Assembly: GCA_002842205.1 (NCBI GenBank) | Contig: PHCI01000024.1 | Location: 50,704 to 114,703 of the forward strand | Origin: Betaproteobacteria bacterium HGW-Betaproteobacteria-3 | GTDB taxonomy: Bacteria > Pseudomonadota > Gammaproteobacteria > Burkholderiales > Burkholderiaceae_C | Length of the DNA stretch: 64,000 nucleotides | Reading direction: 5' to 3' | Shown: piece after piece, positions 1 through 8,903 of the stretch | How the letters are laid out: each line of letters opens with the position of its first letter | Position numbering within the stretch: the stretch's first letter is position 1 | Program-made: the position numbers and the translations under genes | The notes under the pieces: model-generated | The model's database searches: none | What the model was told of the DNA's origin: nothing | What the model saw: the letters and a program-made list of their open reading frames with translations, nothing else

Positions 1-428
1 TCGCGGGCGATCAGGTGCTGCCGCGGATTTCGTCCAACGTTTCGGTGTTCGCCAGCGAACCCCAGGCCAACCCGCTCAAGGAGTGGTACGAATCGCTGGA
101 AAAGCTGCTGCAGATGGTGCCCGCCGATGTGCTGGTGCTGCCCTCCCACAACGAACCCTTTTACGGACTGCACGAACGCCTGCACGCGCTCAAGGCCAAC
201 CAGACCCAGGCGCTGGTGCGGCTGCGCCAGCAGTTGCAGGGTGGACCGCAGCGGATCGTGGACGTATTCCCCGCCCTGTTTCACCGCTCCATCGGCGAGA
301 AGGATGAACAGCAACTGAGTCTCGCCACGGGGGAAGCCGTGGCTTGCATGAACTACCTCATCGCAGAACGTGCCGTGGATTGCACCGTGGATGGAAATGG
401 CGTCGCGTGGTACGCGCTGAAACAATGA
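1..428 (+). CDS. MBL-fold metallo-hydrolase, C-terminal part (5' end outside window)
   Basis: The reading frame is already open at base 3 and runs 141 codons to a stop at 426-428. Its first residues, Ala-Gly-Asp-Gln-Val-Leu-Pro, match the metal-ligand Asp strand of metallo-beta-lactamase-fold hydrolases (the 'GD.vlp' segment). A Pro-Ser-His-Asn-Glu-Pro segment follows, corresponding to the last metal-binding His. The remaining ~90 residues form an alpha-helical C-terminal tail like that of MBL proteins related to glyoxalase II or acyl-CoA-linked hydrolases. Substrate cannot be told. The N-terminal HxHxDH site lies outside the window, so assignment rests on the C-terminal motifs only. Confidence 0.7.
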   Translation, partial: AGDQVLPRISSNVSVFASEPQANPLKEWYESLEKLLQMVPADVLVLPSHNEPFYGLHERLHALKANQTQALVRLRQQLQGGPQRIVDVFPALFHRSIGEKDEQQLSLATGEAVACMNYLIAERAVDCTVDGNGVAWYALKQ

Positions 429-624
429 AGCACTGAGTAAGCGCGCCTTCCCCCCAATATATCGGCGCAACCGCGCGGCCATCCCACTTTTGAAGCAGTA
501 GACCTAGGCGGCAAAGATGGTGTCCACCAATTCGATTTAGGCGAACACCATGCCGCAGGAAATGAAAGTCAGGTATTGGCACCAGCAGTCATAGACCAAG
601 CCAAGCTTGGTGACGACTCTCAGC
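429..624. other. Intergenic region, convergent gene ends
   Basis: This 196-bp stretch lies between the stop of the MBL gene and the stop of the luxR-type gene on the opposite strand. No convincing ORF, RNA or strong terminator hairpin was seen. Confidence 0.5.
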
Positions 625-1347
625 CTACAACAGCCCGTAAAGACGGGCAATGCGAACAGCTGTACGCCGGTCAGGGGCCCCCAGTTTGGCATTGAGTCGC
701 TGAAACCGGCAGTCGATGGTTTTGGCCTCCAGATTCATAGCGGCGCCGATGACCTTGCTGCTGTGGCCGGCGGCCTCGTGATGCAGGAGGTTCAAGTCGG
801 CTTCTGTGAGGGTCGCCCCTCGGAGCAGCTCCTCGCGCATGGATTTTGCGATCCAGTGATGCAGCTCCATGGCCAGCGCACGCGCCAGCACCCGCACCTG
901 GGGAAAATTTTCGCCGTCAAATCTATCGGAGTCTGCAGATCCCAGGCACAGGACACCCACCCGGGAGAGTCCCACGGGGCTCGGAGCCGGAGCAATCAGG
1001 GCAGCGGCGAAGCCATGCTCTGCAGCTGCTTGGACAAAGGCGTCTTCTTCAGTGGATGAGCAGGCCAAGTTGCTGGAGCGGGCGGGTTCCGCGTTGCTCG
1101 ATGCATACCGCAACCAGGGATCATGTTCGAACCACCGGTGAGAGGCGTATTCCGCCGCCCATGATGGATCGCAGGCCCACAGTGACCGAAGAGATGTTCG
1201 GGTCGCATCGTCCCGAAGGCAACTCAGAAAGACGCCAGCATCCGCACCGAGACCTACAACGGCCTCTTGAAACAGTGAAATCACCTCGCCGGAAGACCTC
1301 ACATCTGTGATCAGCGGAAGCACCTTCAAAACACGAACGTTGTCCAC
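625..1347 (-). CDS. LuxR-family transcriptional regulator (autoinducer-binding solo)
   Basis: With a GTG start at 1347 the protein is 240 aa, the usual LuxR length. The N-terminal half looks like an autoinducer-binding domain: Trp63, Tyr67, Asp76 and Pro77 have exactly the spacing of LuxR/TraR W57, Y61, D70 and P71. The position of the conserved W85 is a Ser. The last ~60 residues (180-240) are a LuxR-type helix-turn-helix starting Leu-Thr-Glu-Ala-Asp and ending Tyr-Gly-Leu-Leu. No luxI synthase lies nearby, so it would act as a 'solo'. The frame stays open upstream, with possible starts at 1407 and 1449 that would overlap the next gene; the start is uncertain. Confidence 0.75.
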   Translation of the reverse strand: MDNVRVLKVLPLITDVRSSGEVISLFQEAVVGLGADAGVFLSCLRDDATRTSLRSLWACDPSWAAEYASHRWFEHDPWLRYASSNAEPARSSNLACSSTEEDAFVQAAAEHGFAAALIAPAPSPVGLSRVGVLCLGSADSDRFDGENFPQVRVLARALAMELHHWIAKSMREELLRGATLTEADLNLLHHEAAGHSSKVIGAAMNLEAKTIDCRFQRLNAKLGAPDRRTAVRIARLYGLL

Positions 1348-1357
1348 GATGGCACGC

Positions 1358-1819
1358 TCACGCGATGCAAACCGGTTGGGATCGGCGTTGGTCTGCAAGT
1401 GCCGCATGGCCTTCACGCACCAGCTTGCTGAACAGCAGGCCATCTTCAAACCTCAGGGGCTCATGGGCACACCAGTGGTCGAAGCTCTTCACGTCACCAA
1501 ACACCATCGTCTGTACCAGCCGCATGCCCGTACCCTGACGTTGGGTGCGCTCCATCAGCAGACCATGGTTGATCCCGCGCAGCAAGAAGGTTACAGCACC
1601 ATCGCCTGATGCCAGCGAGGTCTCGCCTGCCGCAACAGGCGGAGCATTGCGACCTGCTGTGGACGTCGAGATGCCGGCCCGCTTCGCGATCAATGCAGAA
1701 CGTTTGGACCCCAGGGGTCGGGCGGGCGCGTCGATGGGGTCGATGCGACGTTTGACCGGGGGTCGAGCCAATACCGAAGGTGCTGACGGCGTCACCTCGG
1801 GAGTTTGAAGGTTGTTCAT
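1358..1819 (-). CDS. Hypothetical protein
   Basis: This 153-aa protein has no family I recognise. The ATG at 1819 is preceded by AGGAGTGG, a good ribosome-binding site, which supports it being real. The first ~60 residues are Pro/Arg/Lys-rich and probably disordered. The second half is more globular, with a Trp-Cys-Ala-His segment and an amphipathic C-terminus. It ends 10 bases upstream of the GTG proposed for the luxR-type gene, so the two could form one transcript. Function unknown. Confidence 0.45.
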   Translation of the reverse strand: MNNLQTPEVTPSAPSVLARPPVKRRIDPIDAPARPLGSKRSALIAKRAGISTSTAGRNAPPVAAGETSLASGDGAVTFLLRGINHGLLMERTQRQGTGMRLVQTMVFGDVKSFDHWCAHEPLRFEDGLLFSKLVREGHAALADQRRSQPVCIA

Positions 1820-1825
1820 CCCCAC

Positions 1826-2019
1826 TCCTGCAGGCCTGGTTGACCGACAGGCCGCTCAGTGCTGACACTGCGTGGCCCACGTATCAAGTCTCAACAGACT
1901 GGATGGAGGGAAGGGTAGACAAGCCCGTCTCGCGCTGTCAAAGGAAATCCGGTCAGGGCGACCAAATCTGCAGCTGGTTCAGTCGGGCTAAACGACGAAA
2001 GCCCGGTGCACGTTGCGCG
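1826..2019. other. Intergenic region
   Basis: About 190 bp between the hypothetical gene (start at 1819, minus) and the stop of the ACT-domain gene. No ORF, RNA or clear regulatory site was seen; it may hold the promoter of the hypothetical-luxR pair. Confidence 0.4.
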
Positions 2020-2433
2020 TCAAATCACTGCCGGTGCGCTGCTTTGGCTCAAAGCATTCAGCAACGAGAACGCATCGTCGGCTCGGTCCACCGGAATGAA
2101 CAGGTGATCGTGGTGGAAGGCGGCGACCGCGTTGCAAGGTATGCCCGCCTTGGCCAGGGCTGTGGAGATCATGGCAAGAAAGCCGATAGCCTCCAGTGAC
2201 GAATGCACGGTGAGCGTGATGAGTTTGGCCTCGAAGATGTAGGGCACCTGGACCCGTATGGCTTGAGAGAACTCAACGATGGCCGTCAGGCCTTCTGACT
2301 CCGTGAACGTGCAAATGGGAGCGAGGCCGACAGGGAGGCGATGGTCCGGGAAGGTGCAGTACACGTAGGTCTCTGGCCGAAGATCAGGGGCCATCAACTG
2401 CTGCAGCCGAACTTGGTCTTTTTCTCCGATCAT
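2020..2433 (-). CDS. ACT-domain protein (COG3602-like)
   Basis: From the ATG at 2433 this is a 137-aa protein with the layout of the COG3602 group: a short beta-rich N-terminal part containing a 'Thr-Phe-Thr-Glu-Ser-Glu-Gly-Leu' segment, then an ACT-like domain with the characteristic 'HSSLEAIGFLA' and 'HHDHLFIPV' stretches. Family members are small cytosolic proteins thought to bind amino acids or similar ligands; no specific reaction is known. An upstream ATG at 2457 is possible but lacks a better ribosome-binding site. It stands alone, divergent from the desaturase gene. Confidence 0.75.
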   Translation of the reverse strand: MIGEKDQVRLQQLMAPDLRPETYVYCTFPDHRLPVGLAPICTFTESEGLTAIVEFSQAIRVQVPYIFEAKLITLTVHSSLEAIGFLAMISTALAKAGIPCNAVAAFHHDHLFIPVDRADDAFSLLNALSQSSAPAVI

Positions 2434-2704
2434 CCGATGGCCTCCTGCACAGGGCAATGGTGTTGGCTTTCGGCGCTGATTATGGTCGGCTGGAGTTCAT
2501 CCTGCGCGTGCAGGAGTACGCGGGTGCACCGCTGAAAGGACCGGTTTAGCTGAATTGACGTGAGGTCAAAGTTCCTAAACCACCAGCACGCTGCTGGGAT
2601 CTCCTGCTACCGTTTGGCGCGGCCTGGGCCTTGTGCTCCGACATACGCTCCCGTGCGCTGCGAGGCCGTCCGCAGCCACACGCCGTGAGGAAGGGGTGTC
2701 CATC

Positions 2705-3652
2705 ATGACAACGACTTCGCATGTCCTTGCGGACATGGCCGCGCTTCGATCAGAGCTGCACCAACAGGGTGATCCACACCGCCAGCTGTTTCGATTAGAG
2801 CCTTGGCGTGCTGTGCTGGACATAGCCTTCGACTGGCTCATCGTACTCAGCTCGGTGGCGCTGGTCGTTTGGTGGAGCGAGATGTGCGCGCCTCTGGCCG
2901 TTGTGCTGATCGCCAACCGTCAACGTGCGCTCGGCAACATCCTCCACGATGCGGGGCATCGAAATATTTGGCGGGATCCCCTGAGAAACGACCTGGTGGC
3001 GCGAATTTTCATCGCGCCCTTGCTGTTCTCCAGCCTGTCCCGCTACCGCGAAACACACTTCAAACACCACATGGAACTGGGGACCGAGGGTGGAGATCCT
3101 GATCTTCTGTTTTCTTCTCGGAATTCCTCAACGTCCTGGGTGTCGCACTACTTGGACCAGGTCCTTTCGTTGAACGCGTGGCTTTCTTCGTTTCGTGGAC
3201 ACCTGTTTTCGTGTCAGGTCCGAACCGTCAGTCAGCTCTACATCCTCGCGTGGTGGGGCGGTGCCATGGCGCTGATGTGGACCGTGGCTGGCCCCGACTT
3301 CACCATCACCTTCATGGCTTTGTGGCTGCTGGCCAGGGCGAGCGCTTTTCATCTGATCACCACCTTTCGTGAAATGTGTGACCACCTCGGCCTTCAACCA
3401 GGCGGCGTGTTCACCTTCTCCCGCGACATGGTTTGCCACGGCTTCTGGCGCAAGCTCATCCACCCGCGCAACAACGGCTACCACCTCACCCATCACCTCT
3501 TGCCGGCCGTGCCTTACTACCGACTGCCCGAGGCGCACCGGCTGCTGAAAGGGCAGGGGGTTTTTCAAGAGCGCGGCAAGGTCTGTTGTTCGTATTTCAC
3601 GGGCCCAGACCCGGTCACTTCAACATGGATAGGACCGGGGCAGTTTCAATGA
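2705..3652 (+). CDS. Membrane fatty-acid desaturase family protein
   Basis: The ATG at 2705 follows a GAGGAAGGGG ribosome-binding site and gives 315 aa. It carries the three histidine boxes of membrane di-iron desaturases/hydroxylases: HDAGH at residues 81-85, HFKHH at 118-122 and HLTHH at 260-264. Hydrophobic segments lie around residues 40-75, 100-112 and 180-218. Such enzymes introduce double bonds or hydroxyls into acyl chains, using O2 and an electron donor. The substrate is not evident. Its TGA stop overlaps the ATG of the following transporter (ATGA), so the two are translationally coupled and may share a substrate or pathway. Confidence 0.82.
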   Translation: MTTTSHVLADMAALRSELHQQGDPHRQLFRLEPWRAVLDIAFDWLIVLSSVALVVWWSEMCAPLAVVLIANRQRALGNILHDAGHRNIWRDPLRNDLVARIFIAPLLFSSLSRYRETHFKHHMELGTEGGDPDLLFSSRNSSTSWVSHYLDQVLSLNAWLSSFRGHLFSCQVRTVSQLYILAWWGGAMALMWTVAGPDFTITFMALWLLARASAFHLITTFREMCDHLGLQPGGVFTFSRDMVCHGFWRKLIHPRNNGYHLTHHLLPAVPYYRLPEAHRLLKGQGVFQERGKVCCSYFTGPDPVTSTWIGPGQFQ

Positions 3653-4135
3653 ACAGGTCGCTGGGCAGCCTGCAAGTTGCTGCGCTGCTGGTCTCTGCGA
3701 GTTACGGGATCGGCTTCCTTTTCGGTTCGGGCGAGCTTGCGCTCTCTCACGGCATGGCGGGCAGCATCTACGGGGTCGCAACCGGTTTCGGCATGCTGGT
3801 GTTGGCCGTTTTTGCACGGAAGCTGTGTGCCGTGGGACTCCCGGTCTGGGCGCTGTTTGGCCGTGCTTACGGGGCGCAGCTTGAAGGCATGGTGGCTCTG
3901 CTCTCGTTAATCTGGATGTCGGGCGTTCTGGCAGCCCAGATTCAGGGCGGAGTGGCTGTACTGGTGTTGCTCGGTCTTGGTGAGGTGAACGGGTACATCA
4001 CGATTTTGTTGCTGATCTACGGCGCGTCGCGTTTGAACCTGCGGTTCGCATCTGCCGTGTTTGCCATTTGCCTCCTTGCGAGCGCTGCGGTGCTGGTCTA
4101 TGCCCTGGTTGTTGCGGATGGCGTTGACCTATACC
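3649..4135 (+). pseudogene. Polytopic membrane transporter, 5' part, split by an IS21-family insertion
   Basis: This is the N-terminal 162 codons of a very hydrophobic protein with about five predicted membrane spans. The start ATG overlaps the desaturase stop. At 4136 an IS21-type element begins, and the frame runs into a stop at 4156-4158 within the IS end. The downstream part resumes after 6804. Deleting the element and one copy of the 9-bp duplication gives one continuous 423-codon frame (Val-Asp-Leu-Tyr-Leu-Gln-Ala-Ile-Pro across the joint). The general look is of the Na+/solute symporter or APC superfamily, but I could not assign a family or substrate. The gene is presumably inactive now. 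Confidence 0.8.
4127..4135 (+). repeat. Target-site duplication, left copy (ACCTATACC)
   Basis: Nine bases identical to 6805-6813, directly abutting the TG end of the IS element. One outer base could be coincidental, giving 8 bp, which is in the IS21 range. Confidence 0.85.
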
Positions 4136-4186
4136 TGTCCGCGCCGATCCAAATTTGAGCCACCGTGCCGACTGAATATTGAGCCA
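4136..4186. repeat. Left terminal repeats of the IS21 element
   Basis: Two copies of a 20-bp motif, at 4143-4162 and 4167-4186, both ending TTGAGCCA. They match, inverted, the two motifs at the right end and are probable IstA binding sites. Confidence 0.8.
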
Positions 4187-4331
4187 GGGGTGGAAGCCGA
4201 CTTTTGTGGGGTCGGCTGTGGATAAGTGTAGGTGCTGTCCTGGTTCGGCGATCTCCTTGTTGTTGTGTTGAAGGCGATGGGCAAGACGCGCAGGGCGTAG
4301 CCCGTAGCGGCTTGCACAGCGCGGCACTTGC

Positions 4332-5153
4332 TCAGAATGGGTCGGGCTCAGCCTGCGTCGAGGCACTCTTTCGCGCCTGCTCGCGGGCCTTGATCCGCTT
4401 CGTGGCTGCGGCCGTGCTGCGACTGAACCGGATCGACTCGTTGCCCGTCTCCACGATGTGGCAGTGGTGCGTGAGTCGGTCCAGCAGCGCGGTGGTCATC
4501 TTCGCGTCGCCGAACACGCTGGACCATTCGGCGAAGTCCAGGTTGGTCGTGATCATCACGCTGGTGTGTTCGTACAGCTTGCTCAGCAGGTGGAACAGCA
4601 GCGCCCCACCGGCCTGGCTGAACGGCAGATAGCCCAGCTCGTCCAGAATGACCAGGTCCATGCGCAGCAGGCTGGCTGCGATGCGCCCGGCCTTGCCTTG
4701 GGCCTTCTCCTGCTCCAGTGCGTTGACCAGATCGACCGTGGAGTAGAAGCGCACCCGCTTGCCGTGCCGGGTGATGCCCGAGACGCCCATGGCCGTGGCC
4801 AGATGCGTCTTGCCTGTGCCCGGGCCGCCAACCAGCACCACGTTGTGCGCCTCGTCGGTGAAGGCCGTGGTGGCCAGCGTCTCCACCAGCTTGCGGTCCA
4901 CCGGTGAGACCTCGAAGTCAAAGCCCGCCATGTCGCGGTGCACCGGGAACTTCGCCGCGTGCATCTGGTGGCTGACCGAGCGCATCGCCCGGTCCGTGCC
5001 CTCGGCCTGCAGCAGGTGCTCGATCAGCCAGCGCGAGGACTCGATGCCCACACCGCCAGCCTCGCCACCGCCTTGCTCGACCAGATCGGCCCACGCGCCG
5101 GCCATGCCGTGCAGGCGCAGTGCCTTGAGTTCGACCAGCACGTCAGTCTTCAT
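4332..5153 (-). CDS. istB: IS21 transposition helper ATPase IstB
   Basis: This 273-aa protein is an AAA+ ATPase that assists the IstA transposase in choosing and deforming target DNA. A Walker A motif, Gly-Gly-Pro-Gly-Thr-Gly-Lys-Thr, lies near residue 108, and a Walker B motif, Leu-Val-Ile-Leu-Asp-Glu-Leu-Gly, about 65 residues later. Length is normal for the family (~250-270 aa). Its ATG lies 11 bases inside the 3' end of istA, the typical coupled arrangement. It appears intact. It is clearly diverged from the second istB in this window (32720-33478). Confidence 0.95.
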   Translation of the reverse strand: MKTDVLVELKALRLHGMAGAWADLVEQGGGEAGGVGIESSRWLIEHLLQAEGTDRAMRSVSHQMHAAKFPVHRDMAGFDFEVSPVDRKLVETLATTAFTDEAHNVVLVGGPGTGKTHLATAMGVSGITRHGKRVRFYSTVDLVNALEQEKAQGKAGRIAASLLRMDLVILDELGYLPFSQAGGALLFHLLSKLYEHTSVMITTNLDFAEWSSVFGDAKMTTALLDRLTHHCHIVETGNESIRFSRSTAAATKRIKAREQARKSASTQAEPDPF

Positions 5154-6717
5154 GGCTGGCTCCCTCGGTGGTGACGCCCACGGTGTTGTCCATGGTGTCC
5201 GAGCGCAGGCTGTCGTAACGCGCCGTGTTCGCCAGCGGCGGCGTGCTCACTCTCAGCAGTGTGGCCGCCGTGGGCGGCAACGGCTGCGCGTTGAGCCGGT
5301 TCAGCACATTGACCACGTGCTCCACGCTGACCTTGCCCGGTGCACCGCTCTCCAGCGCCAGTTCGATGGCCACCAACACCGCGTCCAGACCGGCGCTGAG
5401 CACGATGGCCAGCACCTGCGCCATGACCCGGTCGCCGCCCGGGTTGCGCAGCAGTCCACGGCGCAGCCGCTGCAGCGGCTCGGGCATGTCGGCAAAGGGG
5501 GCGCCGTTTCTCAGCGCGCCGGGTTTCCTCTGCAGCAGCGGGATGTAGTGCTGCCAGTCGTACCGGGTCTCGCCCGCGTTGCTCAGCCGTTCGTGGCGCG
5601 CGATGACCTCATCATCCGCCACCACGACCACGCTGCCCGGGTACAGCCGCGTGCTGACCATCTGGCCCACCCGTTCGCACGGCACCGAATAGCGGTTGCG
5701 CGCCACCGACACCAGGCAGGTGCTGGAGACCCGCGCGGGTTTCTCGACGTAGCCATCGAAGGGCACCGGCATGGGCATGAGGTGCGCCCGCTCGTGTTCG
5801 AGCATCTCGGCCACGCTGAACTGGGTGTGTTCGGGGTGGCGCACCTCGTCCCACAACTCGCGGCAGCGCTGGCCCAGCCAGGCGTTGAGTTCGGTGAAGC
5901 TGCCGAACTTGATCTTGGCCGCGTCGATCCAGATGCGCCGGCGGCTGTCTTGCACGTTCTTCTCCACCACCCCTTTCTCCCAGCCGCTGGCCACGTTGCA
6001 GAAGTCCGGGTCATAGAGGTAGTGCGCGCACATGGTGGCAAAGCGCTCGTTGACGATGCGCCCCTTGCCCTTCTTGACCTTGTCCACCGCGGTCTTCATG
6101 TTGTCGTAGATGCCCCGGCGCGCCACGCCGCCCAGCGCGGCGAAGCTGCGGGTGTGGGCATCGAACAGCATCTCGTGGCCCTGGCTGGGGTAGGCCACCA
6201 GCCAGAAGGCCCGACTGGCGCACAGCTTCATGTGTGAGACCTGCACCCGGTAGTAGATGCCACCGATCACCAGGCCTTCCTCGCTCCAGTCGAACTGGAA
6301 GGCCTCGCCCAGCTCGAAGGCCAGGGGCACAAAGGCGTTGCCCGCAGACTCCTGACCTTCGCCCTGGCGCCAGGCCCGGATGAAGTCGGTCACCCGCGTG
6401 TAACCGCCTTCGTAACCCGCAGCTTTGATCTCGGCGTACAGCGCCTTGGCCGTGCGACGCTCGCGCTTGGGCCTGTGTGCGTCTGCTTTCAAGGCCTGCC
6501 TGAGCACGTCGTGGAACGCCGTGAGTTTGTTGGGCTGTTCACTGCGCCGGTACTTCGGTGGACCGTCCACCTCACCGTTCAGCCACTTCGCAACCGTGTT
6601 GCGCGAGAGCCCTGTCATGCGCGATATCTCGCGCTCCGACTTGTTCTTCCGGGCATGCAAATGCCGGATCCTGCCAATCATGTCCATGGTGATCACTCCT
6701 TGTCCTCTGCTGCACAA
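5143..6717 (-). CDS. istA: IS21-family transposase IstA
   Basis: This 524-aa DDE transposase catalyses strand transfer of the surrounding element. An N-terminal helix-turn-helix (about residues 20-45, with Glu-Arg-Glu-Ile-Ser-Arg-Met-Thr-Gly) binds the terminal repeats. The catalytic acidic residues are visible as Asp in Phe-Asp-Trp-Ser-Glu-Glu, Asp in Ile-Tyr-Asp-Asn-Met-Lys and Glu in Lys-Gly-Val-Val-Glu-Lys-Asn. The listed start is the furthest upstream one. An internal ATG at 6687 (Met-Asp-Met-Ile-Gly-Arg-Ile), which would shorten the protein by ten residues, is the more likely true start. Full length for the family, no frameshift. Confidence 0.95.
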   Translation of the reverse strand: MCSRGQGVITMDMIGRIRHLHARKNKSEREISRMTGLSRNTVAKWLNGEVDGPPKYRRSEQPNKLTAFHDVLRQALKADAHRPKRERRTAKALYAEIKAAGYEGGYTRVTDFIRAWRQGEGQESAGNAFVPLAFELGEAFQFDWSEEGLVIGGIYYRVQVSHMKLCASRAFWLVAYPSQGHEMLFDAHTRSFAALGGVARRGIYDNMKTAVDKVKKGKGRIVNERFATMCAHYLYDPDFCNVASGWEKGVVEKNVQDSRRRIWIDAAKIKFGSFTELNAWLGQRCRELWDEVRHPEHTQFSVAEMLEHERAHLMPMPVPFDGYVEKPARVSSTCLVSVARNRYSVPCERVGQMVSTRLYPGSVVVVADDEVIARHERLSNAGETRYDWQHYIPLLQRKPGALRNGAPFADMPEPLQRLRRGLLRNPGGDRVMAQVLAIVLSAGLDAVLVAIELALESGAPGKVSVEHVVNVLNRLNAQPLPPTAATLLRVSTPPLANTARYDSLRSDTMDNTVGVTTEGASHED

Positions 6718-6743
6718 AAAAACAGCAGAGTAGGTTGTTCACC

Positions 6744-6804
6744 TGGCTCAGTTTTGGGTCGGCACTACCCTCAAAAGTGGCTCAGTTTTCGGTCGGCGCC
6801 AACA
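6744..6804. repeat. Right terminal repeats of the IS21 element
   Basis: Motifs at 6744-6763 and 6778-6797 (TGGCTCAGTTTT-N-GGTCGGC type) end in CA at 6804. They are inverted relatives of the left-end motifs. Confidence 0.8.
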
Positions 6805-6813
6805 ACCTATACC
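6805..6813 (+). repeat. Target-site duplication, right copy (ACCTATACC)
   Basis: Identical to 4127-4135 and directly abutting the CA end of the IS element. Confidence 0.85.
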
Positions 6814-7595
6814 TCCAGGCGATCCCCGTTTTCAGCGAGGACTTGTCCACCTTCAGACCATCCCGCGTATTCGCCATCGCACTGGCCATTGGATTGTTGG
6901 TGTGCACCGGTGCCGACTATCAGCAGTTCGTGTTGGCCGCGCGCTCGCCCGTGGCCGCAGTGTGTGGCTGCGTTCTGGCTGGGCTGCTGCTGTTTGTGAT
7001 CGCTTTCTTGCCGTCGGCGGTGGTGGTCGCCATGCAGAAGGGGGGAATGCTGGGCACCTTGACGGACACCAAGCAAGTGGTGCCCTGGGTGCTGGGGCGG
7101 GTCGCTGGATCCGCGGGGCAAGGCGCTGACAAACTGATGCTCATCTCACTGTCAGTGGCCGCATTGGGTGCAGGCGCAGCGGTCTTGCGAGCCATGTCAG
7201 AAGCACTGGCGTGTGCCGTTTCTGGCCATCGCTCGGCGCGCCACCCAATGTTTGCATTCATCGCCCTGGGCGTGAGCGCATTCCTCGCTTCACGTGACCA
7301 GGGCATCGTGAACACCATGGTGTCGGTCAACGTGGTCTACATCGCCAGCATCGGCGTCTGCTTTGCAACCATGGTCACGGGGATCGTCATACCTGCTCAG
7401 CACGCGCGGTGGATCATGGCAATGGGCTTCACCGCTTCAGTCGTGGTGTATCTGGTGGGCTGGATGGGGCAGCATGGCGAAGGCACCGATCTGGTGTCAC
7501 TGGTGCTCGGATGCCTCTTGTCCGCTGCCACTGCCCTTTGGTTTCGCTTTGTGGACGGGGGTTGGTCTGGCAGGTTCTCCGGCCTGCATCGGTGA
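6805..7595 (+). pseudogene. Polytopic membrane transporter, 3' part
   Basis: This is the continuation of the transporter that starts at 3649. It encodes about 260 residues with six or seven predicted membrane spans, a soluble loop with Lys-Gly-Gly-Met-Leu-Gly-Thr-Leu-Thr, and a 'Cys-Thr-Gly-Ala-Asp-Tyr-Gln-Gln-Phe' segment. The frame is open across the right target duplication and joins the 5' part in phase once the IS is removed. No downstream frameshift is seen, so the IS insertion seems to be the only lesion and may be recent. Its 3' end overlaps the convergent LysR gene by ~100 bp. Confidence 0.8.
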
Positions 7596-8504
7596 TGGAT
7601 CGAATCTGGCCGAAGGCTCCAAGCTTCGTCGAGCCACTTTGACAATGAGGGCGGTAATGTCACTGGCCATGGGTGGTTCAAGGTCCCAGTGGTGCCAGAA
7701 CAGGTCCACCATCTCCAGTACGCTGGGGCAGACGTCCACGAGTTGGCCTGCATCAACGAGAGGCCTTGCCTGCCAGCTGGGAATCAGCCCATAGCCAGCA
7801 CCCATAGCAACACCTTCGAGCAAAGCGACAGGTGAGGGCAGGTAATGCCTGGCGTACCGCTCGACAGCAAATCCGAAATGCCTCTTCAGGAAGTCGTCGT
7901 GCAGCGAGTCCTTGCGGTTGAACAACACAGCCGGTGCTGAAAGCACGGCGGGCACAGTGAGCCCTCCTGGAAAGTGCGTGGCGGCGAAGGCTGGCGTCGC
8001 ATAGCAGCGGTATTCCATGGCACCCAGGCATTCCGCAAAGAACCCGTCGGCCGGCTTGGCTGACGTTGAAATGCACCCGATGACATCCCCGCGAGCCAGC
8101 AGGGCAGAAGTGTGGTCTTGATCATCTGCGATCACTTCCAGGGCAACCAACTGGCTCAGCAACAACTCCCTGAGAACTTCGGGGAACCAGGTGGCCAGGG
8201 AGTCTGCATTCACGGCGATTGCCAGCGCAACGGGCGCGTGTGGCCTTGCAGTGGGCGACAACTCTTGAAGCGCCGATCCTTCAAGAATGCGCAGCGCCTT
8301 CACATGTCGAAGCAGCACCTCGCCTGCCTGTGTGGCCGCCACCGGTCTTTCACGCTTGACCAGAATGATGGACAGCGATTCTTCCAGCGCTTTGATGCGC
8401 TGGGAAACGGCGCCACGTGTGATGTTGAGGACGCTTGCAGCTCGGTCAAAGCTCTGCTGCTCGACTACTGTGGCAAACGTTTCCAAATGGTCACGATCCA
8501 GCAT
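7497..8504 (-). CDS. LysR-family regulator, ArgP/LysG-like
   Basis: The ATG at 8504 follows GGGAGGAG and gives 335 aa. Residues 1-65 form the LysR winged helix-turn-helix (Phe-Asp-Arg-Ala-Ala-Ser-Val-Leu-Asn-Ile-Thr-Arg-Gly-Ala-Val-Ser-Gln-Arg-Ile-Lys). The spacing after it, with Lys-Arg-Glu-Arg-Pro-Val-Ala-Ala-Thr-Gln-Ala-Gly, resembles ArgP/LysG. The rest is the periplasmic-binding-like effector domain. ArgP-type regulators commonly control amino-acid exporters; here the convergent neighbour is the IS-disrupted transporter, a possible former target. The final ~35 residues are low-complexity and overlap the transporter's 3' end, so the C-terminus may be extended. Confidence 0.85.
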   Translation of the reverse strand: MLDRDHLETFATVVEQQSFDRAASVLNITRGAVSQRIKALEESLSIILVKRERPVAATQAGEVLLRHVKALRILEGSALQELSPTARPHAPVALAIAVNADSLATWFPEVLRELLLSQLVALEVIADDQDHTSALLARGDVIGCISTSAKPADGFFAECLGAMEYRCYATPAFAATHFPGGLTVPAVLSAPAVLFNRKDSLHDDFLKRHFGFAVERYARHYLPSPVALLEGVAMGAGYGLIPSWQARPLVDAGQLVDVCPSVLEMVDLFWHHWDLEPPMASDITALIVKVARRSLEPSARFDPSPMQAGEPARPTPVHKAKPKGSGSGQEASEHQ

Positions 8505-8903
8505 GGTGGGCTCCTCCCGTAGGGCCTCTGTGGGCTTCCCGTCAACGTCATCCATTTAGTGGAACGCTGCCATGCCATGTCCATACTTCGCGTGTATCGA
8601 ACGCATCTCAATCGTTACCAGTTTTTTCTTCGGCCTGAAGTCCGAATTGTCGGGTTGATTGGGTCGGCAGGTGTTCATCTGGGAGAAGGGGGCATACTTT
8701 TTGAAGTGCAGCATAGGCATCGGAACTGCCACCTGTGGAACATCTTTTACAGGCGGTTGCCATGCGAATTCAACCGCCAAGTTCGATGTGGCAGTCTTTG
8801 CGAAGGAAGTTCGTTTACCTTGCAGTTCTGGACGGTGCCGCTGTCTAGAGGGGCAGTTGTGCCATGGATGGAAGCTGCAGAATACGAATTGAAAGGAGGC
8901 GGT
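8505..8903. other. Intergenic region upstream of LysR gene and small membrane protein
   Basis: About 400 bp between divergent genes. A frame is open on the plus strand from 8559 to 8904, but its composition is unlike the flanking genes and no ribosome-binding site supports it. The stretch probably holds the LysR promoter and autoregulatory site; no specific site could be fixed. Confidence 0.4.

Larger units (their letters stand above)
4136..6804 (-). mobile_element. Complete IS21-family insertion sequence (2,669 bp)
   Basis: The element starts with TG and ends with CA, the IS21 hallmark, and carries istA and istB in overlapping frames on the minus strand. Its ends are related inverted repeats of about 28 bp (4136-4163 and 6777-6804). 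Each end has a second internal copy of a ~20-bp motif (GCCGA-N10-GAGCC type) at 4167-4186 and 6744-6763, as expected for the multiple transposase-binding sites of this family. It is flanked by a 9-bp direct duplication. Both genes are intact, so it may still be active. A 29-bp identical copy of its right end lies alone at 12605-12633. Confidence 0.93.

Noticed and set aside
4759..6237. 492-aa plus-strand frame over istA/istB
   Set aside because: Shadow of the two IS21 genes, with a His/Arg/Ala-rich composition typical of antisense frames.
8559..8903. Upstream extension of the small membrane protein
   Set aside because: No ribosome-binding site and atypical composition, while a near-perfect Shine-Dalgarno precedes the ATG at 8904.
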